Assembly (NCBI GenBank): GCA_026745465.1
Contig: JACYXH010000826.1
Coordinates: 38,501 to 102,500, forward strand
DNA from: Lota lota
Lineage: Eukaryota > Chordata > Actinopteri > Gadiformes > Lotidae
Reading direction: 5' to 3'
DNA length: 64,000 bases
Shown in pieces: positions 22,601 to 34,400 of the stretch (positions within the stretch are counted from its first letter, which is position 1; the number at the start of each line of letters is the position of its first letter). The notes under the pieces are model-generated. The model had not been told where the DNA came from and did not search any database. It was given only the letters and a program-made list of their open reading frames with translations. Both the position numbers and the translations under genes were made by a program.

Positions 22601-25600
22601 TGTGGCGTTGTGGTGATTGGTATGGCAGTGTGGTGATGATGATCAGTGTGGCGTTGTGGTGATGATGATCGGTGTGTCGTTGTGGTGAACGGTGTGGCGG
22701 TGTAGATGTTTTGATGATCAGTGTGGCGTTGTGGTGATCGGTGTGGCGTTGTGGTGATTGGTGTGGCGGTGTGGTGATGATGATCGGTTAGGCGTTGTGG
22801 TGATGATTATCGGTGTGTTGTTGTGGTGATCGGTGTGGCGGTGTAGTGATCGGTGTGGCGTTGTGGTTATGATGATCAGTCTTACGTTGTGGTGATCATA
22901 GTGGCATTGTGGTGATAATGATCGTTGTGGCATTGTGGTGATCGGTGAGGTGGTCGGTGTGGCGTTGTGGTTATGATGATCGGTGTGACGTTATGGTGAT
23001 CGGTGTGGCATTGTGTTGATCGGTGTAGTGATTATGATCAGTGTGGCGGTGTGGTCATGATGATCGGTGTGGCGTTGTGGTGATAATGATCGTTGTGGTG
23101 ATTGGTGTGGCGTTGTGGTTATGATGATCGGTGTGGCGTTGTGGTCATCGGTGTGGCGTTGTGGCGATGATGATCGTTGTGGCGTTGTGGTGATCGGTGT
23201 GGCATTTTGGTGATCGGTGTGGCGTTGTGGTTTGATGATCAATGTTGCGTTGTGGTGATCTGTGTAGTGTTTTGGTGATGATTATCGGTGTAACGTTGTG
23301 GTGATCGGTGTGGCGTTGTGGTGATCGGTGTGGTGATTATGATCAGTGTGGCATTGTGGTTTTGATGATCTGTGTGGCGTTGTGGTGATCGGTGTGGTGG
23401 TGTTGTGATGATGATCGGTGTGGTGATCGGTGTGGCGGTGTGATGTTGTGGTTTTGATGATCAGTGTGGCGTTGTGGTGATCGGTGTGGCGTTGTGGTGA
23501 TTGGTGTGGCGTTCTGGAGATGATGATCGGTGTGGCGTTGTGGTGATGATGATCGGTTAGTCGTTGTGGTTATTGGTGTGGTGGTGTAGTGATCGGTGTG
23601 GCGTTGTGGTTATGATGATCAGTGTTACATTGTGGCGATTGTAGTGGCATTGGGGTGATGATGATCGTTGTGGCATTGTGGTGATCGGTGTGGAGATTGG
23701 TGTGGCGTTGTGGTTAGTATAATCGGTGCGGAGTTGTGGTGATCGGTGTGGCGTTCTGGTGATGATGATCGTTGTGGTGATCGGTGTGGTGTTGTGATTT
23801 TGATGATCAGTGTGTCGTTGTGGGGATCGGTGTAGCGTGTCGGTGTGGTGATTGGTGATGCGTTGTGGTGATTGGTATGGCAGTGTGGTGATGATGATCA
23901 GTGTGGCGTTGTGGAGATGATGATCGGTGTGTCGTTGTGATCGGTGTGGCGGTGTAGTGATCGGTGTGGCGTTGTGGTTATGATGATCAGTGTTACGTTG
24001 TGGTGATCGTAGTGGCATTGTGGTGATGATGATCATTGTGCTGATCGGTGTGGCGTTGTGGTTATGATGATCGGTGTGGCATTGTGGTGATCGGTGTGGC
24101 GTTCTGGTGATGAAGATCGTTGTAGCGTTGTGGTGATCGGTGTGGCGTTGTGGTTTTGTTGATCAGTGTGGCGTTGTGGTGATCGGTGTGGCGTTGTGAT
24201 GATTGGTGTGGCGGTGTGGTGATGATGATCGTTGAGGCATTGTGGTGATCGATGTGGTGGTGTGGTGATCGGTGTGACTTTGTGGTGATGATGATCGGTG
24301 TGGTGATTGGTGTAGCATTGTGGTGATCGTGTGGCGTTGTGGTTATGATGATCAATGTTGTGTTGTGGTGATCTGTGCAGTGTTTTGGTGATGATGATCG
24401 GTGTGACGTTGTGGTGATCGGTGTGGCGTTGTGGTGATCGCTGTGGCGGTGTAGTGATCCGTGTGGTGTTGTGGTTATGATGATCGGTGTTACGTTGTGT
24501 TGATCGGTGTGGCATTGTTGTGATGATGATCGTTGTGGTGATCGGTGTGGCGGTGTGGTGATTGGTGTGTTGTTGTGGTTATGATGATCAGTGTTACGTT
24601 GTGGTGATCATAGTGGCATTGTGGTGATGATGATCGGTGTGGCATTTTGGTGATCGATGTGGCGGTGTAGTGATCGGTGTGGCGTTGTTGTTATGATGAT
24701 TGGTGTGGCGTTGTGGTGATCGGTGTGGCGTTCTGGTGATGATGATCGTTGTGGTGATCGGTGTGGCGTTGTGGTTTTGATGATCAGTGTGTCGTGGTGA
24801 TCGGTGTAGCGTTTCGGTGATTGGTGTGTCGGTGTGGTGATTGGTGATGCGTTGTGGCGTTGTGGTGATTGGTATGGCAGTGTGGTGATGATGATCAGTG
24901 TGGCGTTGTGGTGATGATGATCGGTGTGTCGTTGTGGTGATCGGTGTGGCGGTGTAGATGTTTTGATGATCAGTGTGGCGTTGTGGTGATCGGTGTGGCG
25001 TTGTGGTGATTGGTGTGGCGGTGTGGTGATGATGATCGGTTAGGCGTTGTGGTGATGATTATCGGTGTGTTGTTGTGGTGATCGGTGTGGCGGTGTAGTG
25101 ATCGGTGTGGCGTTGTGGTTATGATGATCAGTCTTACGTTGTGGTGATCATAGTGGCATTGTGGTGATAATGATCGTTGTGGCATTGTGGTGATCGGTGA
25201 GGTGATCGGTGTGGCGTTGTGGTTATGATGATCGGTGTGACGTTATGGTGATCGGTGTGGCATTGTGTTGATTGGTGTCGTGATTATGATCAGTGTGGCG
25301 GTGTGGTCATGATGATCGGTGTGGCGTTGTGGTGATAATGATTGTTGTGGTGATTGGTGTGGCGTTGTGGTTATGATGATCTGTGTGGTGATCGGTGTGG
25401 CGTTGTGGCGATGATGATCGTTGTGGTGATCGGTGTGGCATTTTGGTGATCGGTGTTTCGTTGTGGTTTTGATGATCAATGTTGCGTTGTGGTGATCTGT
25501 GTAGTGTTTTGGTGATGATTATCGGTGTAATGTTGTGGTGATCGGTGTGGCGTTGTGGTGATCGGTGTGGTGATTATGATCAGTGTGGCATTGTGGTTTT

Positions 25601-28200
25601 GATGATCTGTGTGGCGTTGTGGTGATCGGTGTGGTGGTGTTGTGATGATGATCGGTGTGGTGATCGGTGTGGCGGTGTGGTGTTTTGGTTTTGATGATCA
25701 GTGTGGCGTTGTGGTGATCGGTGTGGCGTTATGGTGATTGGTGTGGCGTTCTGGAGATGATGATCGGTGTGGCGTTGTGGTGATGATGATCGGTTAGTCG
25801 TTGTGGTTATCGGTGTGGTGGTGTAGTGATCGGTGTGGCGTTGTGATTATGATGATCAGTGTTACCTTGTGGCGATCGTAGTGGCATTGGGGTGATGATG
25901 ATCGTTGTGGCATTGTGGTGATCGGTGTGGCAGTGTGGTGATTGGTGTGGCGTTGTGGTTATGATAATCGGTGCAGAGTTGTGGTGATCGGTGTGGCGTT
26001 CTGGTGATGATGATCGTTGTGGTGATCGGTGTGGCGTTGTGGTTTTGATGATCAGTGTGTCGTGGTGATCGGTGTAGCGTTTCGGTGATTGGTGTGTCGG
26101 TGTGGTGATTGGTGATGCGTTGTGGCATTGTGGTGATTGGTATGGCAGTGTGGTGATGATGATCAGTGTGGCGTTGTGGTGATGATGATCGGTGTGTCGT
26201 TGTGGTGAACGGTGTGGCGGTGTAGATGTTTTGATGATCAGTGTGGCGTTGTGGTGATCGGTGTGGCGTTGTGGTGATTGGTGTGGCGGTGTGGTGATGA
26301 TGATCGGTTAGGCGTTGTGGTGATGATTATCGGTGTGTTGTTGTGGTGATCGGTGTGGCGGTGTAGTGATCGGTGTGGCGTTGTGGTTATGATGATCAGT
26401 CTTACGTTGTGGTGATCATAGTGGCATTGTGGTGATAATGATCGTTGTGGCATTGTGGTGATCGGTGAGGTGGTCGGTGTGGCGTTGTGGTTATGATGAT
26501 CGGTGTGACGTTATGGTGATCGGTGTGGCATTGTGTTGATCGGTGTAGTGATTATGATCAGTGTGGCGGTGTGGTCATGATGATCGGTGTGGCGTTGTGG
26601 TGATAATGATCGTTGTGGTGATTGGTGTGGCGTTGTGGTTATGATGATCGGTGTGGCGTTGTGGTCATCGGTGTGGCGTTGTGGCGATGATGATCGTTGT
26701 GGCGTTGTGGTGATCGGTGTGGCATTTTGGTGATCGGTGTGGCGTTGTGGTTTGATGATCAATGTTGCGTTGTGGTGATCTGTGTAGTGTTTTGGTGATG
26801 ATTATCGGTGTAACGTTGTGGTGATCGGTGTGGCGTTGTGGTGATCGGTGTGGTGATTATGATCAGTGTGGCATTGTGGTTTTGATGATCTGTGTGGCGT
26901 TGTGGTGATCGGTGTGGTGGTGTTGTGATGATGATCGGTGTGGTGATCGGTGTGGCGGTGTGATGTTGTGGTTTTGATGATCAGTGTGGCGTTGTGGTGA
27001 TCGGTGTGGCGTTGTGGTGATTGGTGTGGCGTTCTGGAGATGATGATCGGTGTGGCGTTGTGGTGATGATGATCGGTTAGTCGTTGTGGTTATTGGTGTG
27101 GTGGTGTAGTGATCGGTGTGGCGTTGTGGTTATGATGATCAGTGTTACGTTGTGGCGATTGTAGTGGCATTGGGGTGATGATGATCGTTGTGGCATTGTG
27201 GTGATCGGTGTGGTGATTGGTGTGGCGTTGTGGTTAGTATAATCGGTGCGGAGTTGTGGTGATCGGTGTGGCGTTCTGGTGATGATGATCGTTGTGGTGA
27301 TCGGTGTGGTGTTGTGATTTTGATGATCAGTGTGTCGTTGTGGGGATCGGTGTAGCGTGTCGGTGTGGTGATTGGTGATGCGTTGTGGTGATTGGTATGG
27401 CAGTGTGGTGATGATGATCAGTGTGGCGTTGTGGAGATGATGATCGGTGTGTCGTTGTGATCGGTGTGGCGGTGTAGTGATCGGTGTGGCGTTGTGGTTA
27501 TGATGATCAGTGTTACGTTGTGGTGATCGTAGTGGCATTGTGGTGATGATGATCATTGTGCTGATCGGTGTGGCGTTGTGGTTATGATGATCGGTGTGGC
27601 ATTGTGGTGATCGGTGTGGCGTTCTGGTGATGAAGATCGTTGTAGCGTTGTGGTGATCGGTGTGGCGTTGTGGTTTTGTTGATCAGTGTGGCGTTGTGGT
27701 GATCGGTGTGGCGTTGTGATGATTGGTGTGGCGGTGTGGTGATGATGATCGTTGAGGCATTGTGGTGATCGATGTGGTGGTGTGGTGATCGGTGTGACTT
27801 TGTGGTGATGATGATCGGTGTGGTGATTGGTGTAGCATTGTGGTGATCGTGTGGCGTTGTGGTTATGATGATCAATGTTGTGTTGTGGTGATCTGTGCAG
27901 TGTTTTGGTGATGATGATCGGTGTGACGTTGTGGTGATCGGTGTGGCGTTGTGGTGATCGCTGTGGCGGTGTAGTGATCCGTGTGGTGTTGTGGTTATGA
28001 TGATCGGTGTTACGTTGTGTTGATCGGTGTGGCATTGTTGTGATGATGATCGTTGTGGTGATCGGTGTGGCGGTGTGGTGATTGGTGTGTTGTTGTGGTT
28101 ATGATGATCAGTGTTACGTTGTGGTGATCGTAGTGGCATTGTGGTGATGATGATCGGTGTGGCATTTTGGTGATCGATGTGGCGGTGTGGTGATCGGTGT
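16650..28200. repeat. Higher-order repeat of about 3.52 kb (subunits of 1,268 and about 2,252 bp)
   Basis: A landmark (cggttaggcgttgtggtgat region, preceded by ttttgatgatcagtgtgg) occurs at intervals of 1,268, 1,268, 2,253, 1,268, 2,252 and 1,268 bp from about 16,650 to 26,230. The larger period (1,268 plus about 2,252) is 3,520-3,521 bp and is repeated from about 17,917, 21,438 and 24,958. The copies differ by only scattered single-base changes, which indicates recent duplication or homogenisation. From about 28,200 to 31,492 the array returns to less regular, monomeric order. Confidence 0.85.
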
Positions 28201-31200
28201 GGCGTTGTTGTTATGATGATTGGTGTGGCGTTGTGGTGATCGGTGTGGCGTTCTGGTGATGATGATCGTTGTGGTGATCGGTGTGGCAGTGTGGTGATCG
28301 GTGTGGTGTTGTCGTTATGATGATCAGTGTGGCGTTGTGATGATCTGTGTAGCGTTGTTGGGATGATGATCGGTGTGACATTGTGGTGATCGGTGTGTTA
28401 ATGTGGTGATCGGTGTAGTGATTATGATCAGTGTGACGGAGTGGTCATGATGATCGGTGTGGCGTTGTGGTGATAATGATCGGTGTGGCGTTTTGGTGAT
28501 TGGTGTTGCATTGTGGTTATGATGATCGATGTGGCATTGTGGTGATCTGTGTGGCGTTGTGGGGATGATGATCGTTGTTGCGTTGTGGTGATCTGTGTAG
28601 TGTTTTGGTGATGATGATCAGTGTAACGTTGTGGTGATCGGTGTGGCGTTGTCGTTATTGGTGTGGTGATTATGATCAGTATGGCATTTTGGTTTTGGTG
28701 ATCGGTGTGGCGTTGTGTCAATCATTGTGGCGGTGTGGTGAGGATGATCGGTGTGGTGATCGGTGTGGCGGTGTGGCAATCGGTGTGGCGTTGTGGTTTT
28801 GATGATCAGTGTGGTGATCGGAGTGGCGTTGTGGTGATTGGTGTGGCGGTGTGGTGATGATGATCGGTGTGGCGTTGTGGTGATGATGATCGGTGTGGTG
28901 ATTGGTGTGGCAGTGTGGTGATCGGTGTGGTGTTGTCGTTATGATGATCAGTGTGGCGTTGTGGTGATCTGTGCAGCGTTGTTGGGATCATTATCGGTGT
29001 GACGGTGTGGTCATGATCGGTTTGGCGTTGTGGTGATAATGATCGTTGTGGTGATTGGTGTGGCAGTGTGGTGATGATGATCGATGTGGCGTTGTGGTGA
29101 TCAGTGTGGCGTTGTGGTGATCGGTGTGGCGTTGTGGTGATTGGTGTGGCTGTGTGGTGATGATGATCGGTGTTACGTTGTGGTGATCGTAGTGGCATTG
29201 TGGTGATGATGATCGTTGTGGCATTGTGGTGATCGGTGTGGTGATTGGTGTGGCATTGTGGTTATGATGATCGGTGTGGCGTTGTGTTGATCGGTGTGGC
29301 GTTGTGGGGATGATGATCGTTGTGGTGATCGGTGTGGCATTGTGGTGATCGGTGTGGCGTTGTGGTTATGATTATCAATGTTGCGTTGTGGTGATCTGTG
29401 TAGTGTTTTGGTGATGATAATCAGTGTAATGTTGTGGTGATCATTGTGGTGATTATGATCAGTGTGGCATTGGTGTTTTGATGATCGATGTGGCGTTGTG
29501 GTGATTGGTGTGGCGGTGTGGTGATGATGATCGATGTGGCGTTGTGATCGGTGTGGTGGTGTGGTGATGATGATCGGTATGGCGTTGTTGTGATCGGTGT
29601 GGCGGTGTGGTGATGATGATCGGTATGGCATTGTGGTTAAGATGATCGGTGTGGCGTTGTGGTGATGATGATCGGTATGACATTGTGGTGATGATGATCG
29701 GTGTGGCGGTGTGGTGATGATGATCAGTGTGGCGGTGTGGTGATGATGATCAGTGTGGCATTGTGGTTTTGATGATCGGTGTGGCGTTGTGTTGATGATG
29801 ATCGGTGTGGCGTTGTGGTGATCGGTGTGGCGGTGTGGCAATCGATGTGGCGTTGTGGTTTTGATGATCAGTGTGGCGTTGTGGTGATTGATGTGGCGTT
29901 GTGGTGATCTGTGTAGTGTTTTGGTGAATATAATCGGTGTAACGTTGTGGTGATCGGTGTGGTGTTTTTTGTGATCGGTGTGGTGATTATGATCAGTGTT
30001 GCATTGTGGTTTTGATGATCGGTGTGGCATTGTGGTTTTGATGATCGGTGTGGCGATGTGGTGATGATGATCGATGTGGCGTTGTGGTGATGATGATCGA
30101 TGTGGCGTTGTGGTGATCGGTGTGGCGGTGTGGTGATCAGTGCGGTGTTTTGGTTTTGATTATCAGTGTGGCGTTGTGGTGATTGGTGTGGCGGTGTGGC
30201 GGTGTGATGATGATGATCAGTGTGGCGTTGTGATCGGTGTGGCGTTGTGGTGATTGGTGTGGTGATGATGATCGGTGTGGCATTGTGGTGATGATGATCG
30301 GTGTGTCGTTGTGGTGATAGGTGTGGCGGTGTAGTGATCGGTGTGGCGTTGTGGTTATGATGATCAGTGTTACGTTGTGGTAATCGTAGTGGTGATTATG
30401 ATCAGTTTCATTGTGGTGATGATGATCGTTTTGGCATTGTGGTGATCAGTGTGGCGGTGTGGTGATCGGTGTGGCGTTGTGGTTTCGATGATCAGTGTTA
30501 CGTTGTGGTGATCGTAGTGGCATTGTGGTGATGATGATCGGTGTGGCATTGTGGTGATCGGTGTGGCGTTCTGGTGATGATGATCGTAGTGGCGTTGTGG
30601 TGATCGCTGTTGCAGTGTGGTGATCGGTGTGGTGTTGTGGTTATGATGATCAGTGTGGCGTTGTGGTGATCTGTGTAGCGTTGTTGGGATGATGATCGGT
30701 GTGACGTTGTGGTGATCGGTGTGGCATTGTGGTGATCGGTGTAGTGATTATGATCAGTGTGGCGTTGTGGTGATAATGATCGGTGTGGTGATTGGTGTGG
30801 CATTGTGGTTATGATGATCGGTGTGGCGTTGTGGTGATCGGTGTGGCGTTTTGGGGATGATGATCGTTGTGGCGTTGTGGTAATAGGTGTGGTGTTGTGG
30901 TTATGATGATCACTGTTACGTTGTGGTGATCTGTGTAGTGTTTTGGTGTTGATGATCGGTGTAACGTTGTGGTGATCGGTGTGGCATTGTGGTTATCGGT
31001 GTGGTGATCATGATCAGTGTGGCATTGTGGTTTTGATGATTGGTGTGGCGTTGTGGTTTTGATGATCAGTGTGGCGTTGTGGTGATCGGTGTGGCGGTGT
31101 AGTGATGGTAGTGGCTTTGTGGTTATGATGAACAGTGTTACATTGTGGTGATCGTAGTGGCATTGTGGTGATGATGATCGTTGTGCCATTGTGGTGATCG

Positions 31201-31492
31201 GTGTGGCGGTGTGGTGATCGGTGTGGCGTTGTGGTTATGATGATCGGTGTGGCGTTGTGGTGATCGGTGTGGCGTTCTGGTTATGATGATCGTTGTGGCG
31301 TTGTGGTGATCGGTGTGGCATTGTGGTGATCGGTGTGTCGTTGTGGTTATGATGATCAATGTTGCGTTGTGGTGATCTGTGTAGTGTTTTGGTGATGATG
31401 ATCGGTGTGACGTTGTGGTGATTGGTGTGGCGTTGTGGTGATCGGTGTGGTGATTATGATCAGTGTGGTATTGTGGTTATGATGCACAATAC

Positions 31493-34400
31493 CTGCAGCC
31501 TTCTCTCTCCATCCCTGCTTCCTCCTCTCTCCCCTCCTCTCTCCCATCCTGCAGCCTCCTTTCTCCCCTCCTGCAGCCTCCTCTCTCTGCTCCTGCAGCC
31601 TTCTCTCCCCCTCCCTGCAGCCTCCTCTCTCCCTCCCTGCAGCCTCCTCTCTCCCCTCCCCCATCCTGCAGTCTCCTCTCTCCCCTTCTGCAGCCTCCTC
31701 TTTTCCCTCCTCCCTCCCATCCTGCAGCCTCCTCTCTCTGCTCCTGCAGCCTCCTTTCTCCCCTCCATGCAGCCTCGTCTCCCCCCTCCTCTCCCCCTCC
31801 ATGCAGCCCCGTCTCTCCCCTCCTCTTTCCCTTCCTGCAGCCGCGTCTCTCCCCTCCTCTCTCCCTTCCTGCAGCCACCTCTCTTCCCTTTTCTCTCCAC
31901 TACTCTCTCCCCTCCTGCAGCCTCCTCTCTCCCCTCCTCTCTCCCCTCCTGCAGCCTCCTCTTTCCCCTCCTCTATCCCTCCCTGCAGCCACCTCTATCC
32001 CTTACTGCCGCCTCCTCTGTTCCCTCCGGCAGCCTTCTCTTTCCCCTCCTCTATCCCTCCCTGCAGCCTCCTCTCTCTGCTCCTGCAGCCTCCTTTCTCC
32101 CCTCCATGCAGCCTCGTCTCCCCCCTCCTCTCCCCCTCCATGCAGCCCCGTCTCTCCCCTCCTCTTTCCCTTCCTGCAGCCGCGTCTCTCCCCTCCTCTC
32201 TCCCTTCCTGCAGCCACCTCTCTTCCCTTTTCTCTCCACTCCTCTCTCCCCTCCTGCAGCCTCCTCTCTCCCCTCCTCTCTCCCCTCCTGCAGCCTCCTC
32301 TTTCCCGTCCTCTATCCCTCCCTGCAGCCACCTCTATCCCTTACTGCCGCCTCCTCTGTTCCCTCCGGCAGCCTTCTCTTTCCCCTCCTCTATCCCTCCC
32401 TGCAGCCACCTCTCTCCCCTCCTGCAGTCTCCTCTCTCCCCTCCTCTTAACACTCTTGCTGCCGTCTCTCACCCCTCCTCTTCCCCCTCCTCTCTCCCCT
32501 CCTGCAACCTCCTCTCTGCCTTCTCTCTCCCCTTCTGCAGCCTCCTCTTTCCCCTCCTGCAGCCTTTTCTCTGCCCTAATCTCTCCCCTACTGCAGCCTC
32601 CTCTCTCCCCGCTGCTCTCCCTATCCCTCCCTGCAGCCTCCTCTATCCCCTCCTGCAGCCTCCAATCTCCCCTCCCTCATCCTTGTCTCTCTCCTCCTCT
32701 CTGCCCTCCTCTCTCCCCTCCTGCAGCTTCCTCTCTCCCCTCCTGTGGCCTCCTCTCTCTCCCCTTATGCAGCCTCCTCTCTCCCCTCCTCTCTCCACTC
32801 CTGCAGCCTTCTCTCTCCCCTCCTTTTGCCCCTCCTCTCTCCCCTCCCGCAGCCTCTTCTCTCCCCACCCTTCTCCCCTCCTGCAGCCTCATCTATCCCC
32901 TCTTCTATTCCTCCCTGCAGCCTCATCTCTTGCTCTCTGCAGTCTACTCTCGTCCTCCCTGCAGCCTCATCTCTCCCTTCCTGTGGAATCCTCTCTTTCC
33001 ACTCATGCATCCTCCTCTCTCCCCTCCTCTCTCCACTCCTGCAGCCTTCTCTCTCCCCTCATCTTCCCCCTCCTCTCTCACCTCCTGCAGCCTCCTCTCT
33101 CCCCTCCTCTCCCTATCCCTCCAGCCTCCTCTCTCCCGTCCTTCAGCCTCCTCTCTCCCCTCTTCTTTTCCCTCATGCAGTCCCCTCTCTCCCCTCCCCT
33201 CTCATCTCCTACAGCCTCCTCTCTCCCCTCCTCTATCCCTCCCCGCAGCTTCCTCTGTCCCCTCCTGCAGCCTCCTCTCTCTGCTCCTGCAGCCTCCTCT
33301 CTCCCCTCCTGCAGGCCACTCTATCCCTTCATGCAGCCTCCTCTTTCCCTTCCTGCAGCCTCCTCTCTCCCTCCTGAAGCCTCCTCTCTCCCCTCCTGCT
33401 GCCTTCTCTCTCCCCTCCTGCAGGCCACTCTATCCCTTCATGCAGCCTCCTCTCTCCCTTCCTGCAGCCTCCTCTCTCCCTCCTGAAGCCTCCTCTCTCC
33501 CTCCTGAAGCCTCCTCTCTCCCTCCTGCAGCCTGCTCTCTCCCCTCCTGCAGCCTCCTTTCTCACCTCCTCTCTCCCTCCCTTGCAACCTGCTCTCTCCC
33601 CTCCTGAAGCCTCCTCTCTCCCGTCCTCTCTCGCTCCCTGCAGCCTCCTCTCTCCCATCCTGCAGCCTCCCTTCTCCTGTCCTACATCCTCCTCTTTCCC
33701 CTCCTCCCTCCCATCCTGCAGCCTCCCTTCTCCCCGCCTACATCCTCCTCTTTCCCCGCCTCCCTCCTCTCCTGCAGCCTCCTCTCTCTGCTCCTGCAGC
33801 CTTCTCTCTCCCCTCCTCTCTCCCTCCCTGCAGCCTCCTCTCTCCCTCCCTGCAGCCTCCTCTCTCCCTCCCTGCAGCCTCCTCTCTCCCCTTCTCTCTC
33901 CCTTCCTTCAGCCTCCTCTGTCCCCTCCACTCTCCCCTCCTGCAGCCTCCTCTCTCACCTCCTCTCTCCCCGCTACTCTCCCTCCTGCAGCCCCCTATAA
34001 CCCCTCCTCTCTCCCCTCCATCAGTCTGCTCTCTCCCCTCCTGCAGCCTCCTCTTTCCCCTCCTCTATCCCTCACTGCAGCCACCTCTATCCCTCACTGC
34101 AGCCACCTCTCTCCCCTCCTGCAGGCTCCTCTCTCCCCTCCTCTCTACACTCTTGCTGCCGTCTCTCACCCCTCCTCTTCCCCCTCCTCTCTCCCCTCGT
34201 GCAGCCTCCTCTTTCCCTTCCTCTCTCCATCCCTGCAGCATCCTCTCTCCCCTCCTGCAGCCTCCTCTTTCCCCTCCTGCAGCCTTTTCTCTGCCCTGCT
34301 CTCTCCCCTACTGCAGCCTCCTCTCTCCGCTACTGCAGCCTCCTCTTTCTGCTCCTTCAGCCTCCTCTCTCCCCTCATGCAGTCCCCTTTCTCCCCTCCT

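Larger units (their letters stand above)
9815..31492. repeat. GT-rich satellite array, left block (about 21.7 kb)
   Basis: The whole stretch is made of variants of an approximately 20-bp unit, GATCGGTGTGGCGTTGTGGT, often extended by GATGAT (gatgatgatcgg) or TTATGAT. Almost every unit contains GATC. The plus strand is rich in G and T and poor in C and A. Unit variants recur in fixed order, giving higher-order repeats that are annotated separately. Long open frames exist on the minus strand (up to about 340 codons of His/Thr/Pro/Arg-rich peptide) but follow from the repeat lacking stops in some frames, and I do not regard them as genes. I see no other gene or transposon inside. Confidence 0.95.

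Noticed and set aside
9946..31359. Long minus-strand open frames (His/Thr/Pro/Arg-rich peptides up to about 340 codons) in the GT satellite
   Set aside because: They arise because the repeat unit lacks stops in those frames; starts and stops change with unit variants and several frames are open at once. No splice or promoter context supports genes.
9815..31492. Direct repeats at regular spacing, considered as a CRISPR-like array
   Set aside because: The spacers are repeat variants too, there are no cas genes, and the genome is a vertebrate with introns.
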